DNA of 64,000 nt from Sporothrix humicola. Lineage: Eukaryota; Ascomycota; Sordariomycetes; Ophiostomatales; Ophiostomataceae. Location: positions 1 through 64,000 of the forward strand of contig WNYE01000102.1 of assembly GCA_021396245.1 (NCBI GenBank). Direction: 5' to 3'. The notes beneath the pieces are model-generated. The model worked only from the letters and a program-made list of their open reading frames with translations. It ran no database searches and was not told where the DNA came from. Positions within the stretch are counted from its first letter, which is position 1. Every line of letters starts with the position of its first letter. The translations under genes were made by a program, and so were the position numbers. Of the stretch, positions 12,954 to 24,839 are shown piece by piece.

Positions 12954-15900
12954 CAAGAGTCAAAAAGAGGAAGAGACAGCTCTCAAGTGTTTCAGGTTGT
13001 GACCGCATCGGGCCAAGCGCAACGTCGGGACGACAAGGACCCTTGTCTGAAAGTCTGCAAGAGCAAAAGCTGAGAAGGGTGAGGGCAACAAAACAGCGTG
13101 AAATACCAACCGAGAATACAACCCTGCTGACGACGATGTGTGCTCCATATGTGTCTCCATTTTGTGCTCCATATTTTCTTCAGACGTCTTGTCATGTCTG
13201 TAGTTCAGATTGTGGTTTTTCAAAGACAAAAAGACCAGGATGTTCAACAACTTGAAAAGGATCTGATTTGTCTTTTCTTTTTCAAAGAGGGGAATCTGAG
13301 AAAAAGCACGCCACAATGACGGCTGTGCATCCGTATTCGTATCTTACACACATCACAGGAGAAATTCAAAAGGCATCATGTGGAAAGCCGCTGTGAGCGA
13401 AGCAAGAGCAAGACCAGGGGCCCTGTCCAGAGCTGAGTCTGGGCCGGCCCTTTTCTCCTTCAACCCTATTTTCCTTGTCCCCGTTTGGTATCAGCATGAC
13501 TCTGAAAGGTACAAAGGAAGAAAGATGCATTCGAAGATACACGCAATGAGCCGTGAGAAACGTAAAATGTCCCCAAAAGAAAAGAAAGCTGTAACCGAGC
13601 TGAGTCCTTGGTAGGGACGACACATCTGCAAGGAGTCTTGTTTACATCTCCATAGCATGTACTTGACAAAAGAAAAGTGCTCGCACGATGACATATCCAG
13701 ACAAATGATCATGTACTAAGATCCACAAAACGACGCCAGTGCACACAAAAAAAGCCAGTGCTTCTTCCTGTCTCCTCAAAGGGCAGAAGGATGGAGAACA
13801 AGAGGGACAACTCACCGGCGGAGCCCTCGGTAGCTGCCCTCGCCTGTCGATCGGTCTCGAGCTACGACGCTGTTTTGTGCCAGAGAGTTGCAGTGTCGTG
13901 GATTTCTTCCCTCCTCGGTGGGCTTGTCCTTGTCATGGGAGTCATGGACAGTGGAACCCCCCAGGCCCGGCAGCATCCCAAAACCGGACAAGTTTACGGA
14001 GTGGTGTGTGCTACGGTGTGCACAGAGTAAAAAACAATGGAGAACAGAACAGCAGAAGCAGTGATGATGCGTGTTTTTGAATCTTTCCCTGTTGAGTCTC
14101 ACGGGTCTCGCCTGTCCATCCCCCAGCCACCTCCAAAAGCACTGTTTTTGCTCTCCCTTTTCCCTTTGTTGACCACAGGGCAAGGTGAGCTGGCGCCTGG
14201 TAGGGTTACAGCAAAGGATGAGAAAAGAGCATGGGTGAAGGTCTTCCCCGATGCGCCAAAAGGGGAAAAGGGGAACGATGCGAATGCTACCAGACAAGTA
14301 TCGTAACAAGCTATGCTGGTTGAGGAATAAAGAAGCAAGTCTTGCCGTTCGGCTTCTTCCTTTGTTAAGAAAGCAGCTGTGGATATGGAGCACGGGGGGA
14401 AATAAAAGGGAATAATAATACGTGAGTTAATATCATAACCGGCGGTTATGGGCTGAAGAAAAGAGGCCGAAGAAGCACGTGCCATGGGTGTTCGTGAACA
14501 GCGTTGAATTTGTCGACCGCACTCTGTAAGAATAAAAAAAAATGCCAAAAAGAATGAAGGGGCAAGGCGTTTTTACACAGTATCAGCTTCTGTGGCGGTC
14601 ATGCACTTTGCCACAGACGTACTCGGACTGTGGAAAGTATGAAAATGAGAAACCCAACAGAAAAGGCAGTGAAGGCGAACCTATGTGGCTTATTGCATAA
14701 ATTGCGTTGGCTCCTCAAGCTTCTTTAATATCTAACGACGTTCATAATAGACACAAAATATTCACAAGCCCTCCATATTTTGTTGACAGCCCTGAGTGGT
14801 ACCCTCTCATTCTTCTTTTTTGGTTGTTTTAGCCCGCACCCCCCTCACTTTTTGCTTGTCGATCAGGTCACTTCAACCAAACCTTTGCCAACAACGGCTC
14901 GCCCAGGAGCACGACATCACCCCCATCTTACTTCATACGCTTCTTACTATGGAATATGTGGCCAGAGTGTGTTTTCATAGCAAGAAATAAGGGCTTGCGA
15001 GGTAGAGGGAGAAACGGGATGTAGGGCATATGTAGGCTCGTCTTGGGGCTGCAGCAAACAAAACAGGACTCGGGTTTAGAAAACAGAGGATGATGCGGCT
15101 CTATATGTACAGAGGATAAAACATGCATTATACTGCTAAACTTTCTATTTTTACTGATCTCCAGCTGCAGTTGACCTGTTTGATTGCCTACGCAGTAAAC
15201 GCAGGAAAGGGCTGCATATTCGGTGAGAGCCTCATAGGTGAAACTATCGAGTTTAGAGAAGGTAAGATGTGCTGCATATATCGGGAAGTGGATGTAAAGG
15301 GAAGACTCTGCAAAAGGTGATTCATTTCCTGCGAGATGCTCTGAGACACTCATAAATCTCAAGGCAGGAAAATAGGAAAGACACCTGTTTTATGAAAAAC
15401 AAGACAGGTTAAAAAACTATTAAAAATGCAAAAGAGAAGAAAAGAAAAGGCCGACCAGCTCCGACTGTACTCGTAATCATGCATTTTCACCACTGCTGCC
15501 TGCTTACATTGCCCTCTTTATATATTCTCGTCGGTCCCGTACGGAGAATAGAAGGCTCCGTGTGTACAGAAATTGTCGTACGTCTTTTTTCTACTTTTGC
15601 AACTTTTCCGCCCTTTCTGCATTATGCCTTCTTTTGCTCTCGTCGTACAAGCACAGAGACACGGGGAGGAACGGCTTCTGGGATGCCCGTCGGTGTGGCC
15701 CCGGAGGAATCAAAAGAATAGGGTGGACACTTACGTCTCAAGAAAATCGAGTGAGAAAGATGGTGGGCAAGGCGCATGGCCGACCTTGATTATGATTCAG
15801 GTTTTTTGTCTTCCCAGAAAACGGGTTATTGTGATACAATGCGTGCATGAGAGACATTCTGTGGTTCTCGGGGCAGGTGAAATCGAATTGTGAGGAAGTA

Positions 15901-17821
15901 AATGGAGATGATGTGGAAATAAAACCGATGAATGCTCAGCTGGTGCTGTTTTCAAACAATTTTTAAAGTTTGCAAAAGTTTGCGACGATAAGCACTTCTC
16001 CTGCGTTTGTTTTGTTTTATTTACTTTGGTTTCCATTACATGAACAGATCTCTTGTGAGTTACAGTGATAGTCTCATCGGCTGCAGGACGTCAGTTTCGT
16101 GTTGTATGTTGCAGATCACGAGTTGGAGGTGTGCATGCACTTTTTGGCCTTCTTTTCTGGCCTTATTTCATACTTTTCCTGACCAGTCATTTTGTTTTAT
16201 TCATTCCCTTTTATTTTTGTTTTCAACCAAGAGGCTGTCAGCTCCGTTTCTCAACTCCCACGTTGTCTTTCCGCCTTTCTTGTGCCCTGTCCTGTGGACT
16301 GTGGTCCAGTGCGTTGCCGATGCAGATTTCGGTGTTTCCCCCAGCCGACGCACGGGCCATCCTTCTTGTGTCCTTTTTGTCGCTCTTGTCTTTTTCTGTC
16401 TCTTTTACACAGTGTGTGTCGTGCTCCCTTCTTTTTTTGTTCACAACTCCCATGAACCCGGTGCTATTAATACGACTGTGACACTCTGACGATGAATGGT
16501 CACCGCGAACCGCAGACACACCAAAATAACAATGACCGCACGGTCGACGTTACTTCCATACACCATGCAGGGCCTGTTTGGCTTGGGGCGATCGAAAAAG
16601 GCAGAGGCAGGCAAAGGACAGATAAAATAGAAATAAAGTCTAATGGCGAAAATCAAAGAAACTGGAAAAAGTATATCCCCAAAATATTTTACGCTGTACC
16701 TTTATTTTATGCGCACCACACACCATTGGTTTATGCTTCTCTCACCCCAACTTCAAAAGACACACGGACCACATCGAGTCTCGTCCTATGATGTCTCAGT
16801 GTCTCAGCCGCCGACCGCCGCAACCTTCAACTTGTCTTTTCTTTTCTTTCTTTTATTTTGGTGGCCGTTTTATTTGTCCCCCGCCCAAGCTTGGTCTGGA
16901 CACCCCCATCTTATTTACACAAGTAAATCTTATTCCTCCACATCCACTGTCTTCATTTTTGTCGGCCTCGTCGCCCGTTCGTGCGCAAAAAACGGTCGGT
17001 ACCAAGGTTCATAGGGCCCTGGACCCTTTCCACTTGTATAAGTATCATCTTATGAGCGCCTCTTATGGCTGTCTTCAACTGTTCTTTTGACTATTTGTGT
17101 GCCCTCTTATGTGCCCTATTATGGGGTGGGATGGATCTTGACCGCCAGCCTCTTCTATTCGTTTCCCGTTTTCGGCATAGTTTTTTTTCCTTCAACATCC
17201 TATTGTCTGGTTCTCTGCTTGTGCGTTTCTTTGGTTCTCGCTTTTATCTGGTTCGGTCTCGCTGTTTTATTTTTAACCTCGCGCTGCCGCGTTTCCTACA
17301 CCGTGAATGCAACTCTACGACTTATTCCGTACTCCATTTGGTGTTGTCAGCTTTTATTTCGCCGCCCATCACCGTGTGCGAACAGGGTCTGCACAAAAAT
17401 CTGACTGTTACTCGGGACGAACTATGCATAATAGCTGACACGTCGGCGCTTGCAGACCGCCATGAGAGAATAGGAAATGTTGGCAGGAAGAAAAAAGAAA
17501 ATAAGAGAAAGCAGAGATAATGGGTGCAGGGGATTTTGATATAAATAAATACAAGTTGCCGGCCGGGCGTTTAACGGCATGTGATGGATCAAGAGCCGGG
17601 GTAGATCGGCGGTTGTACGGGATGAAAGGCAAGGAAGGCTTGCATTTGTGCTTCGATTGTATGTCTGCATGATTGAATTTCATATGCCTTTTCTGACTTC
17701 GAAATTGTGTGGTTTTCAGAGGAGATAAAATACAATAAAGTGCGAATGATGCCAGAATATGCTGAGAGTTATATACATGAAATATAAAGTAAAATATCAG
17801 AAGAGCAAGATGTTGTTATCT

Positions 17822-17845
17822 AAAAAAAAAAAAAAAAAAAAAAAA
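17822..17845 (+). repeat. Poly-A tract (24 nt)
   Basis: Twenty-four consecutive A residues in A/T-rich non-coding DNA. It could be a simple microsatellite or the remnant tail of a retroposed RNA. I see no target-site duplication or retroelement beside it, so the simple repeat is preferred. Confidence 0.8.
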
Positions 17846-20192
17846 TAGCAAGAACAACGAACAAAGATGAAAAATTGTAAATATATATAATGTGCCATAA
17901 TCAAATATGAAAATAAATCCTAGATTTCAACAAAACGTTTCCCAGAACATGAGCGTATATATAAACGTCATACTGGTCTCGTGATTTATGAAGATCACGA
18001 CAGCTATGCACAACGGCGTTGAAGCCTGTTAATGAAGTGTGGATGCTTCACCCAGCACAAAATACAAAAGAACACAAAATGTCTTAGTCAAACACCATAT
18101 GCCGGGCTGTCTCACAGTTTCTTTTGTCATTCCTTGCTTCTTTTATGCTTCCCACCATTCCTTCTAGCTTGACCCTTCCTATTTCCCGCGTGTCCGCCAC
18201 GATTCACAATTTCGTCTGTAAGATGCAATAAATCCGGACAGAGCCATACACGTTCCTCGCGTCGTTGGTTGTCTTGCCGTCGCGTGTCGCTGTCACAGAT
18301 TCTCCAACGGTCGAGGCAGATGACGGCGCGTTTTATTCGTGCCTTTCTTTCCCTTTTCCTTTTCGTATATCATTTTATGAATAAAAGTACAAAATACTTC
18401 ACGCATCTACTCTCCACTGCCGCATGGACCAGCAGCCTGGCCAGGCCGGAATAAAAAATGGCGTTAAAGCAAGACATCCTGCATCTTGCGTCCTTGCGCC
18501 TTGCGTCCTACGTCTCCGTGTCGTCTTTTTTACGACTGCCACAGTACTAGACGACTAGACGCATAGAGTGGGGAGGCAATCGACATCCCATCTCGCGTCT
18601 CCGGCATGATGCGTGATGTGATGTGCGTTGTACATATGTACCTAAAATATCCAACGGACATAGAAATACCCAAAATAGGGGCAAGGAAAGAAAGAAAAAG
18701 GGCGATACGCGTCGTGGATATGTAGAGGAGAAGTGACGAAAAATACGGAGCCCCTGGCAATCGCACCTTTTTTGTTGTCCTTGTTCCATTTTGCCCGCAG
18801 TTTACGACGCATTTTTTTCTTCTTTTCTGTTGTTGATGACGGCCAAGGTATGCAGCTGGGCCGATTATCTTCTGTGCGTGCATTTGGCCAGGCATAGTGC
18901 CGTTGCAGTGCATATTCAGTGGGCTGTCCTGCAGATTTGTTTTGTGTTTGTATTTTTTTGTTGTTGCCATCTGAGGTACTTTTCACCCTTTTCTCGTGCC
19001 TTCTTCGTGTTTTGTTTATTTCAATTTTTTGTCTTCCTTTTCTCTTATTAATCTTTTCGACATTTGTCAGGGTATTCTCCGACGGCGTCTGTTCTTTTTC
19101 CTCTTTTACATCTTCACCATTCCTCCCTGTCGTCCTTGATCATTTCCTCTTCTTCCCCTTCCATCTGGACGGGAAGCTTGTCTTGTAGCTCGTTGCCCTT
19201 TTGGGCGACTCCAAACGGAACCGTTGTCACTGGGTGCCGTTTTTGTCTCGCCTTGCTTGTCCCTTGTGTATCTTTTGTCTTCAAGTTGGGCTCTAGGCTC
19301 CGCTACATCCTGGAGCCTTTTCCATTTCCAGCCATTTCTGGCGAGGCTTACTCGGCCTTGATCGACCTTTGAGGACTTTTCTCGATTTATCATCGAGAGT
19401 ATTGGGGCTTTTCTGGACTTTGTTGCGTACGATCTCTCGTCCTCCTTCTCACCTTGGATGGCTTGATACATGTGGATGGAGAATACTTATATGGAGAATG
19501 AAGAACAATAGCGCGTTCCAGAGCGGACGCCTCCGTAATCGACTGGCCGTTGGCTTTTCTGATCCCTGCTAGTGTTTCGCTCACATTTTTTCAGTCTCGT
19601 TTTTGTGAGGACTTTTCTGCCCTTTCAGTGTGGGTTTTCCACTCTTTTCTCTTTTTGTGCTGGCCTCAACTTCGACGTTAAAGCTAAAACCGCGGTTCGC
19701 TCTGCCCATGTGCTCATCCAGGTGTGCTCGTGCCAACAGCTAAACGACCGCCAACAGCAGCTCGCTTTTTTTGTCCCGCGAGACCCGTTTTGGGCTTTTC
19801 TCACTGCACATCGGACAGGGGTCCAGGGTGTCGATCAGGGGAATTTTGACTGGAGAAAACAAGGGAGAGACTCGCTGGGCGTCACAGGCAAACAAATGTG
19901 GATATTGAAGGTGAACTCTTTCTGGTCTCTTCATGTGGCACCAGTGGCATCTTTCGCCTCTGAATTCAAGAGCTCTTTTCATGCTTTCATTCTCCCCAAG
20001 GCCCCCCAGAGCCATGGCCGGTTGTCTCATGGTTTCACCCATCCAGCCCTGATCGGATTGCTGTATCTTTTTGGACACATCGGGCAAAGTCGGTGGCTGG
20101 CCGCCTGTTCTGGCCTGGCCTCGTGAATTGGCCGCTTCTTGCTCATACCGAGTGCTCAAGATCCATGTTGACTTGGTCTCTTTTTGTACTTA

Positions 20193-20201
20193 TACTCCGT
20201 A
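20193..20201 (-). repeat. Dispersed 9-mer TACGGAGTA (as TACTCCGTA)
   Basis: Exact copy in the centre of the gene desert, preceded by the sequence GTACTTA. See the entries at 12,665 and 58,644. Confidence 0.7.
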
Positions 20202-22916
20202 CCGTTGTAGCAATTCTTTGATTTTTTCCGTGTCTTTATATCCCGCGAAGATACAACGTCGCCTTTTTCTCGTTTACCAATTGTGAGTACTATTGTAAGA
20301 TACTAAATTATCGGAGTAGATACTTCTTATTCGCTACTGTCATAAGCAATATCTGTTATTCCACCACTGAAATACAGGTAGAACCGTGAATGATCGGCAT
20401 CTCGATAAAGATACTTGTATCTGCACTGTAAGTATGCAGAGATGCATGTACCTTTCATATCCACCATTTCCACTTCCCCTCTTTGGGCCTCGATTTGGGC
20501 CTCCAGGTCGCCATTCTGGCCTCACGCGCTGGCCCTCGTTTTGTTTTCGTTAATATACAACATGGCCTGGGCAATAACGAAATAAAAATAAACAAGACGT
20601 GCCATTCAACAAGGCCAGAGCTGTCTTTTCACCCACTGTGTATTCTCAAAAACAAGATAGACAACCACAGGCTCGTCTTTTGTGGCCTCCCGCCATTTCC
20701 GCGTCTGCTTGTTCCGTGGTTCGCACACCCACCGCACAACAATATTCCGGGGGAACCATCCGATGGCAAGGCGAGAGCACAAAATTTTGGAGTCAAAAAT
20801 AGCTTAAAGACATGGTTGAGTGGTAGTCTTTGGTCATCTTTTACTGTCTTTGGAAATTTTTGGATGTCTTTCAATGACAGGGAGGTGCTTTTCATTTTTC
20901 AGATGCAGCCCTTTTTTTTTCTTTTCCATCTGACAACCACACCGAACAAGCTAAGACCCGCGTGGTGCTGCGCGTTGAAATTGGCAAGGACTTCAGCAGG
21001 TAAAAAAAAGCGTGGTATCGGTGTGGAGGGGGACCAACTTTCTTTTGGATGTTTCGTTTCGAGTTATTTTCCCCGCTTCCTGATTTGTCCATTTTGTCAA
21101 TCGTTTATGATGCATCCGCGACATTTTCTTTCCTTTGATGTTTCTTGATCACTTTCAACGTTCATTCTTACCATTTCCGAATATTCGTATATTCGCTTTC
21201 ATTCATCCTTATTATTGTACCCCGTCACTCCCGTTTCTACTTCCACCGGAATGCAGTTATCGGGTGAGACAGAAAGGATTGCGTTTAAGAGGACGTTGGT
21301 GGTCACAAATTGTGTGTAAATATGCCGTCTTTTTCGTACAAGTCCAAGTCCAGTATCTTATTCCGTTCTGGCTTGTGTATATCCGTGCAACGAATAAGAC
21401 GCACAATATGCCGTATTTTTACTTACAGGCGGTGTTCGTGCTCCGTGCAACGGGAAAGCACGCCGAACTGTAAACTCAGACTCGTAACTTCCTCACAAAA
21501 AGGAAAGTCCACCTTTCGAGGCTGGCTAGCGCACAGCTGGGGCCAGGGAACATGAGAAACGCACACAAACTGCGGCAGCCGCAGGCCAGCTATGGAGCAG
21601 GACCCAGCCCCTAGCAGTTGCAGGCGCAAAGGGTCCGCACCTGCCCCCTTCATCTCTCTCCTTCGCCGGGTCGTCCCAGACACGCGCTGTGTCGTCTCCG
21701 TCTTTCCTAATTGGGCATTTGTTAGGCCAAGGGGCGTTCTTACCTTCTTTTGTCGTCGTTGAATTTTTATGCCTCGTACCTTTGGGGACGCCGTCGGTCG
21801 CTCTTTCTTGTGTTTCTTTGTCCCTTCCAATATATTGATTTCCGAAGTGGAAAATAAGAGCTTGCAAAGTATTACAGCCTTGTTGGGTCTTTCCTCTTTC
21901 TGCCCACCTACTTCGATCGCGGCTGCCCCTTAAATTCATAAACAGTGGGTTGCTCTTTCCACAATGCGAAACCACAACGTCGTAGGATAGGATACTTTCC
22001 CGTTTCGCGTGCTGACAGAGATCACTGCAGATTCCCAAACCGCCGCCACGCCACGCCAGCTCTTTCCGCGGACGCGACAAAAGAAAGGAAAGATCGAATC
22101 ACAAAAAAAAAAGAAAAGAAAAAAGGGCGCCTTCTCAAACAGGCGGAACAAAACACCCAAGAACTAACAAAACACTAAACCCGACAAAACAATACATCTC
22201 CGCACGGCAAGCTAACAAACTGGGCTGCTCCTTCCTCTCCATCCATGCACATGCCTTCCTTCTCCAAGCTCCTTCCTCCGTGAGCTCCCTTCCAGTTTAC
22301 GACGTAATCAGTCATGATCCTTGCACCTGCCTCTGCCCTTTTCCCCTTTCGTCCTCTTTGCATGCTTTTCCAAGGCCAAGGCCAGACTCAGCTTTGCCCA
22401 ACCTGCCAGAGACGAACTGGGGTGCAACATCTTTTTCTGACGCCTGGCGCCTCATGCCCTCACGCCTCGCCGGACTCCCTCCTTTCACACACGGCGCAGC
22501 AAGCCACGCATTGAGCGCGCATCTTGCGAGGTATTATCCTTACGACATACGTAGTTTGTGTTTTGCACCGAGTACCACCACGCTGTCGCCACCACCATAC
22601 TTTACGAGCATCTACTATCTATGTGAGATACTAGCTGCCTCTTTCTTGACTGATCTTTGCTCGCCGCCATGGCCGCCACCCGCTTGGGCCAAGCCCGAGT
22701 CTGGGATCCCCGGTGACAACCACGGTGCATATGGATCCCATGCACTCTGTCCATCTTACGAGCACGGAATGGAAACAGGCACTTGCCTGCTAATTTGTTG
22801 CTGCGAGCACGAGACGACGAGACGAGGCGGGCAATAGTATGGCAGCAGATTGGCCTGGCAGCGATAGGACAGGCTATCTTCGCGTTGTTTTCCCCGTGGC
22901 AGATGCCAGATATTCC

Positions 22917-22946
22917 CCAAACTCCTCCAAACTCCGCCAAACTCCC
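22917..22946 (+). repeat. Tandem repeat, 10-bp unit x3
   Basis: Three adjoining copies of CCAAACTCCN in non-coding DNA. No role is inferred. Confidence 0.85.
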
Positions 22947-24830
22947 AAGTGACGCACAAAAAAGCCATGACGAGTACGCCGGGACGTGCAGCCTTCTTGC
23001 AGAGCGCGAGAGGTGGTTGACCGCAGCATGCAAGGATGTCGTGTAAGATACAATGCCTGTTCTGGTCAGGCCGGCAGGATGGTGCCAACTGACACCGGGG
23101 GCCCATTCTATTTTCTGCGGTGCTTCTTCCACATAGCACGGGCACTGCGTATTTTTTAGACTCCCTCTTATTCTCTACCTCTTCACACTTTCCACACTTT
23201 GCACTTGACTGACTATTCCCTTCCTATTAGCTCCCACTCAGGCGCTGGCCGCGTCTAACAGCCGCATTGCACCCGCCCTTTTGACGTTGTGCACGTCTAC
23301 GGCACGGCGAACAGGTCGTGGCTCAGCTTTCAACACTCAACAGCGGCCCGCCCTCTGTTTCTATTCTTTTCTTTTGTGCCTCTCTTGTCCTGTTGTTTAT
23401 GCTTTCCCTTTCCCCATCCGTGTACTTACACGCCCCTCTTCCAATGCTCTCCTCCCTCCTCTTGCTCACACCCTCCCCCCCCCTCCATCCTCTGCCATGC
23501 CATCTCGCCCCCTGCCGGGTACGTCGTTTACGCTGGAGGGATCTGCTCCAGCATCCTTGTCAACTGCCCCGTCTGTCCTCCGTCCTTCCCCAAAACAACA
23601 CAAACCGCACATCCAACTCAGGCACATCCACTAAGCCGGCTTGGAACTAGGGCTACCGAACTCACCTATCTTTTTGAGAGCCTTTAACCCTTTTTTCTGA
23701 CCATTTTTCTTTTCTTTCTCATGGACCCAAAAACATAAAACAGATAATCAACAGGCCAGGCCAGACCTGGCCACAGTGCTCTCGTTCTTACCCACCCCCT
23801 CCCCCCTTCTTCCTACCCCTTGTCCCTCACCCTCCCCACAACAACAGCTCGAAACCAGCCTTGTCTCTCCCGGTCGCGTGGGAAATCGTTGGAGTGGCCG
23901 CCAACAGCGGCGGACGACTGAAATAGGGAAAAGGCAAAAAATGGAGGGGACAGACAGAAAACAGAAAAGAAAAAATAGATAAAAGGACCACGCAGTGAAG
24001 CCCGAAAAGGAATGAAAGGAAAATAAGAGGGGCAAGTGACAGGACAAGGTTTTTAACCAAAGACACAAGAAAAGGAAAAAGTGAAGGGGAAAGAGGGCTT
24101 GCACATCGTAAAAGAACAGAAACTCACAGAACTTTTTACAAAAAGGCCGAAAGAGGTAACATAGAAGCCAACACAAGAACTCGTCTTGCTTCTCCATACC
24201 CGGACCGTCGTCTTCTTCCATGCAACTTGCATAACCCTTGCCGTGCCTGTCGTCAACTCGCCTTTCTCACATCCACCTTCACTCATTTTTTTTCTCTCTT
24301 TACTTTTCTTAAATCTTTCTTCTTCTGCATTTTGCGCGCTCTCTCTCCTCCGTTCTCACCACACCCCTCCCCAATTCTCTACCCCTTGCCATGCCCTCAA
24401 ACCCTGGCAAGTAATCCACCGCCGCCGTCCTCTCTTGCTCTGCCTCGCCGTCTGTGAATCTCTTTTTGCCTCCCTCGACCCCTGCTCTTGGGTATCCTGT
24501 ATCACACTCTCTTCACTCTTTTTGTATCCATAAAAAATCAACACAACCCGACCTACCGGCGGCAGTCCGTGCTGCCTCGCAGTCCTTGTCCATTCTCGGT
24601 CGGGTCTCTGTCGTCTTTTCTCCGTGCCTGCCCTTCTCTTCGTTCTCGTTCGCTCGTTTCTGATTTTTGTTATTATTTCCTTTCCTCTTTTATTTTTTTT
24701 CTTGCTTCCTTTCTTTCTCGCCTGACGTCTCCTCATATTTTCTCTCCCCCCATTCACACGCCCCTCCCTGATACACCGGCAAAGCCCTGCCAAAAAGGAC
24801 AGGCCAACGGTAGATCGCCAATTCGACTCG

Positions 24831-24839
24831 TACGGAGTA
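24831..24839 (+). repeat. Dispersed 9-mer TACGGAGTA
   Basis: Exact copy within the C/T-rich upstream region of the Gln-rich regulator gene. Confidence 0.7.

Larger units (their letters stand above)
12301..22000. other. Gene-free centre of the intergenic desert
   Basis: No supported coding gene. The longest open frames (up to about 220 codons, for example 20,483-21,148 +) start with non-ATG codons, show no conserved motif and have Phe/Ser/Trp-rich, frame-indifferent composition. Three copies of the 9-mer TACTCCGTA/TACGGAGTA lie here (12,665; 12,945; 20,193), along with several copies of ACTTGTAT and a 24-nt poly-A run at 17,822-17,845. I see no tRNA, rRNA or snRNA. Confidence 0.5.

Noticed and set aside
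13812..14393. 193-codon open frame on the - strand
   Set aside because: No recognisable domain, and overlapping open frames exist on both strands; no splice-supported extension was found.
19572..20126. 184-codon open frame on the + strand
   Set aside because: Non-ATG start, Phe/Ser-rich, no family resemblance.
20483..21148. 221-codon open frame in the desert
   Set aside because: It starts at TTG, has no recognisable domain or codon pattern, and no neighbouring exons could be joined to it.
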